Of a stretch of 64,000 nt of DNA, positions 62,639 to 64,000 are shown in pieces. The notes under the pieces are model-generated. The model worked only from the letters and a program-made list of their open reading frames with translations. It was not told where the DNA came from and searched no databases. A program made the position numbers and the translations under genes. Every line of letters starts with the position of its first letter. Positions within the stretch are counted from its first letter, which is position 1. Source of the stretch: Glacieibacterium arshaanense (GTDB taxonomy: Bacteria > Pseudomonadota > Alphaproteobacteria > Sphingomonadales > Sphingomonadaceae); contig NZ_SIHO01000001.1 in assembly GCF_004681125.1 (NCBI RefSeq), positions 1-64,000 of the forward strand, given 5' to 3'.

Positions 62639-63847
62639 ATGAAAAAGCATACCGGCCAGAACCGCCAGATTACCAGGTCATGGCATCCCGCAACGCAGGC
62701 CGTGCGCGGCGGCACCATGCGTTCCGAAATCGGCGAGACGTCGGAGGCGATCTTCCTGACGTCGGGCTATGCGTATGACAATGCCGAGGAAGCCGCTGCC
62801 CGCTTCCGTGGCGAACAGCCCGGCATGACCTACTCACGTTTGCAGAACCCTACAGTGGCGATGCTCGAGGAGCGGCTGTGCCTGCTCGAAGGCGCCGAAG
62901 CCTGCCGCGCCACCACCACCGGCATGGCGGCGATGTCGGCGGCGCTCATGTGCCAGCTGTCGGCGGGCGACCATCTGGTCGCGGCGCGCGCGATGTTCGG
63001 ATCGTGCCGCGTGCTGGTCGACACCATCCTACCGCGCTTTGGCGTCGAGACCACTGTCGTCGATGGCCGCGACACCCAGGCCTGGGCCAAGGCGCGCAAG
63101 CCCAACACCAAGATGTTCTTCCTCGAAACGCCGGCCAATCCGACGCTGGACATTGTCGACATGGCCGCGGTCGCCGACATCGCGCATGACGCCGGCGCGC
63201 TGGTCATGGTCGACAACGCCTTTGCGACGCCGGTGCTGCAGCGGCCGTTCGAATTCGGCGCCGATATTGTCGCGCATTCGGCGACCAAGCTGATGGACGG
63301 GCAGGGCCGCGTGCTAGGTGGTGCCGTGCTTGGGCGTGAGAAGTGGATCAACGATGTCTATCTGGCGTTCACCCGCCACACCGGCCCGATCCTCAGCGCC
63401 TTCAACGCCTGGGTCATTCTGAAGTCATTGGAAACGCTCGACCTACGCGTGCGCCGCGCGGTCGAAAACGCAGGCAAGGTTGCCGCGTTCCTCGAAGCGC
63501 GGGTGCCGCGCCTGCTCTATCCCGGCCTCGCCAGCCATCCGCAGCACGCGCTGGCGATGCGGCAGATGGACGGTGGCGGCACGATCATCGCGCTCTATCT
63601 CGATGGTGGCCGACCGCAGGCGCACGGCTTGCTCGACGCGCTGCAGCTCATCGACATTTCGAACAATGTCGGCGACTCGCGCTCGCTGATGACGCACCCG
63701 GCATCGACGACGCACGCCAGCGTCCCCGAAGCCGGGCGGCTGGAGATGGGCATCACCGAGGGCATGCTGCGGCTGTCGGTCGGGCTCGAAGACCCGCGCG
63801 ACCTCATCGCCGATCTCGATCAGGCGCTAAGGCAGATCGGGCTATGA
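62639..63847 (+). CDS. metZ: O-succinylhomoserine sulfhydrylase
   Basis: 402 residues, PLP-dependent Cys/Met-metabolism family. The PLP lysine is K217 in HSATKLMDGQGRVLGG; substrate-binding features YSRLQNPTVAMLEERL, TTTGMAAMSAAL and the aspartate region VMVDNAFATPVLQ are present. The HSATKLMDGQGR signature and association with apaG point to MetZ, which makes homocysteine from O-succinylhomoserine and sulfide, rather than MetB or MetC. The stop overlaps the next start by ATGA. Confidence 0.93.
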   Translation: MKKHTGQNRQITRSWHPATQAVRGGTMRSEIGETSEAIFLTSGYAYDNAEEAAARFRGEQPGMTYSRLQNPTVAMLEERLCLLEGAEACRATTTGMAAMSAALMCQLSAGDHLVAARAMFGSCRVLVDTILPRFGVETTVVDGRDTQAWAKARKPNTKMFFLETPANPTLDIVDMAAVADIAHDAGALVMVDNAFATPVLQRPFEFGADIVAHSATKLMDGQGRVLGGAVLGREKWINDVYLAFTRHTGPILSAFNAWVILKSLETLDLRVRRAVENAGKVAAFLEARVPRLLYPGLASHPQHALAMRQMDGGGTIIALYLDGGRPQAHGLLDALQLIDISNNVGDSRSLMTHPASTTHASVPEAGRLEMGITEGMLRLSVGLEDPRDLIADLDQALRQIGL

Positions 63848-64000
63848 CGAATGCCGGCCAGCCAATGAACGTGTTCTTCCCGTTCGCGGCAGAGACGCTC
63901 GGCGTTGTGGTGCGCGTCAACCCGCGCTTCCTGCCCGATCAGTCCGATCCGCAGCAGCGGCGCTATGCTTGGAGCTATCACGTCCGCATCGAAAACCGCG
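63844..64000 (+). CDS. apaG: ApaG-domain protein (partial, continues beyond window)
   Basis: Only the first 52 codons are in the window: MTNAGQPMNVFFPFAAETLG, then VVRVNPRFLPDQSDPQQRRYAWSYHVRIENR read in two blocks matching the ApaG start (V-R-V-x-P-x-FL-x-DQS-x-P; RYAW-Y-x-V-x-IEN). ApaG is a small fibronectin-like fold protein linked to divalent cation handling. Adjacent metZ-apaG order is common in sphingomonads. Confidence 0.9.
   Translation, partial: MTNAGQPMNVFFPFAAETLGVVVRVNPRFLPDQSDPQQRRYAWSYHVRIENR

Overview
The window is a 64 kb GC-rich chromosomal segment from an alphaproteobacterium, most likely a sphingomonad. The evidence is a C-terminal PEPxxWA-type sorting tail (38925-39632), a metZ-apaG gene pair at the right end, TolC/RND and autotransporter proteins of the kind common in this group, and a short intergenic repeat family scattered between genes. 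No rRNA, CRISPR array, transposase or integrase was seen. Two tRNAs are present, Arg-CCG and Gly-CCC, both on the minus strand.

Layout. 1-5776: the end of an autotransporter-like barrel, a TIR/TolB-like/TPR membrane protein, and a minus-strand pair made of a secreted beta-propeller protein and an outer-membrane protein. 5973-34370: a large catabolic region of about 27 genes with three local regulators (AraC, IclR, AraC). It holds an aldehyde dehydrogenase, three SDR/MDR reductases, a GST, acyl-CoA dehydrogenase, enoyl-CoA hydratase, acyl-CoA synthetase, a class III CoA transferase with two MaoC hydratases and two CitE-like lyases, a P450, a Baeyer-Villiger-type monooxygenase, a GMC oxidoreductase, several hydrolases and two VOC proteins. 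Together these suggest oxidation of a cyclic or branched substrate, ring opening to a lactone or acid, CoA activation, beta-oxidation-like steps and final C-C cleavage. The substrate cannot be read from the sequence. 34371-40053: a patchwork of single genes (serine hydrolase, MFS pump, GNAT, PEP-CTERM protein) separated by long non-coding stretches rich in the repeat family.

40054-48500: a sulfur-stress and efflux locus. It contains an AhpD-like protein, two small DUF2892 membrane proteins, a TolC, a sulfide:quinone oxidoreductase with the three expected cysteines, a rhodanese, an RND adaptor and pump, and an ArsR regulator resembling the persulfide sensors SqrR/BigR. 48501-51747: tRNA-Arg and housekeeping genes (lipoprotein, endonuclease III, DUF2244 protein, a SolA-like oxidase).

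51755-59185: the most unusual locus. A perfect sigma-54 promoter precedes a heme-NO-binding (H-NOX) gene overlapping a sigma-54-dependent response regulator. Behind the promoter lie two overlapping sensor genes: a complete Cache/PAS hybrid kinase with REC and Hpt, and a soluble PAS-HisKA-REC-Hpt protein that lacks any ATPase domain. This looks like a nitric-oxide-sensing multistep phosphorelay that autoregulates through sigma-54. 59302-64000: tRNA-Gly, a large autotransporter, metZ and the start of apaG.
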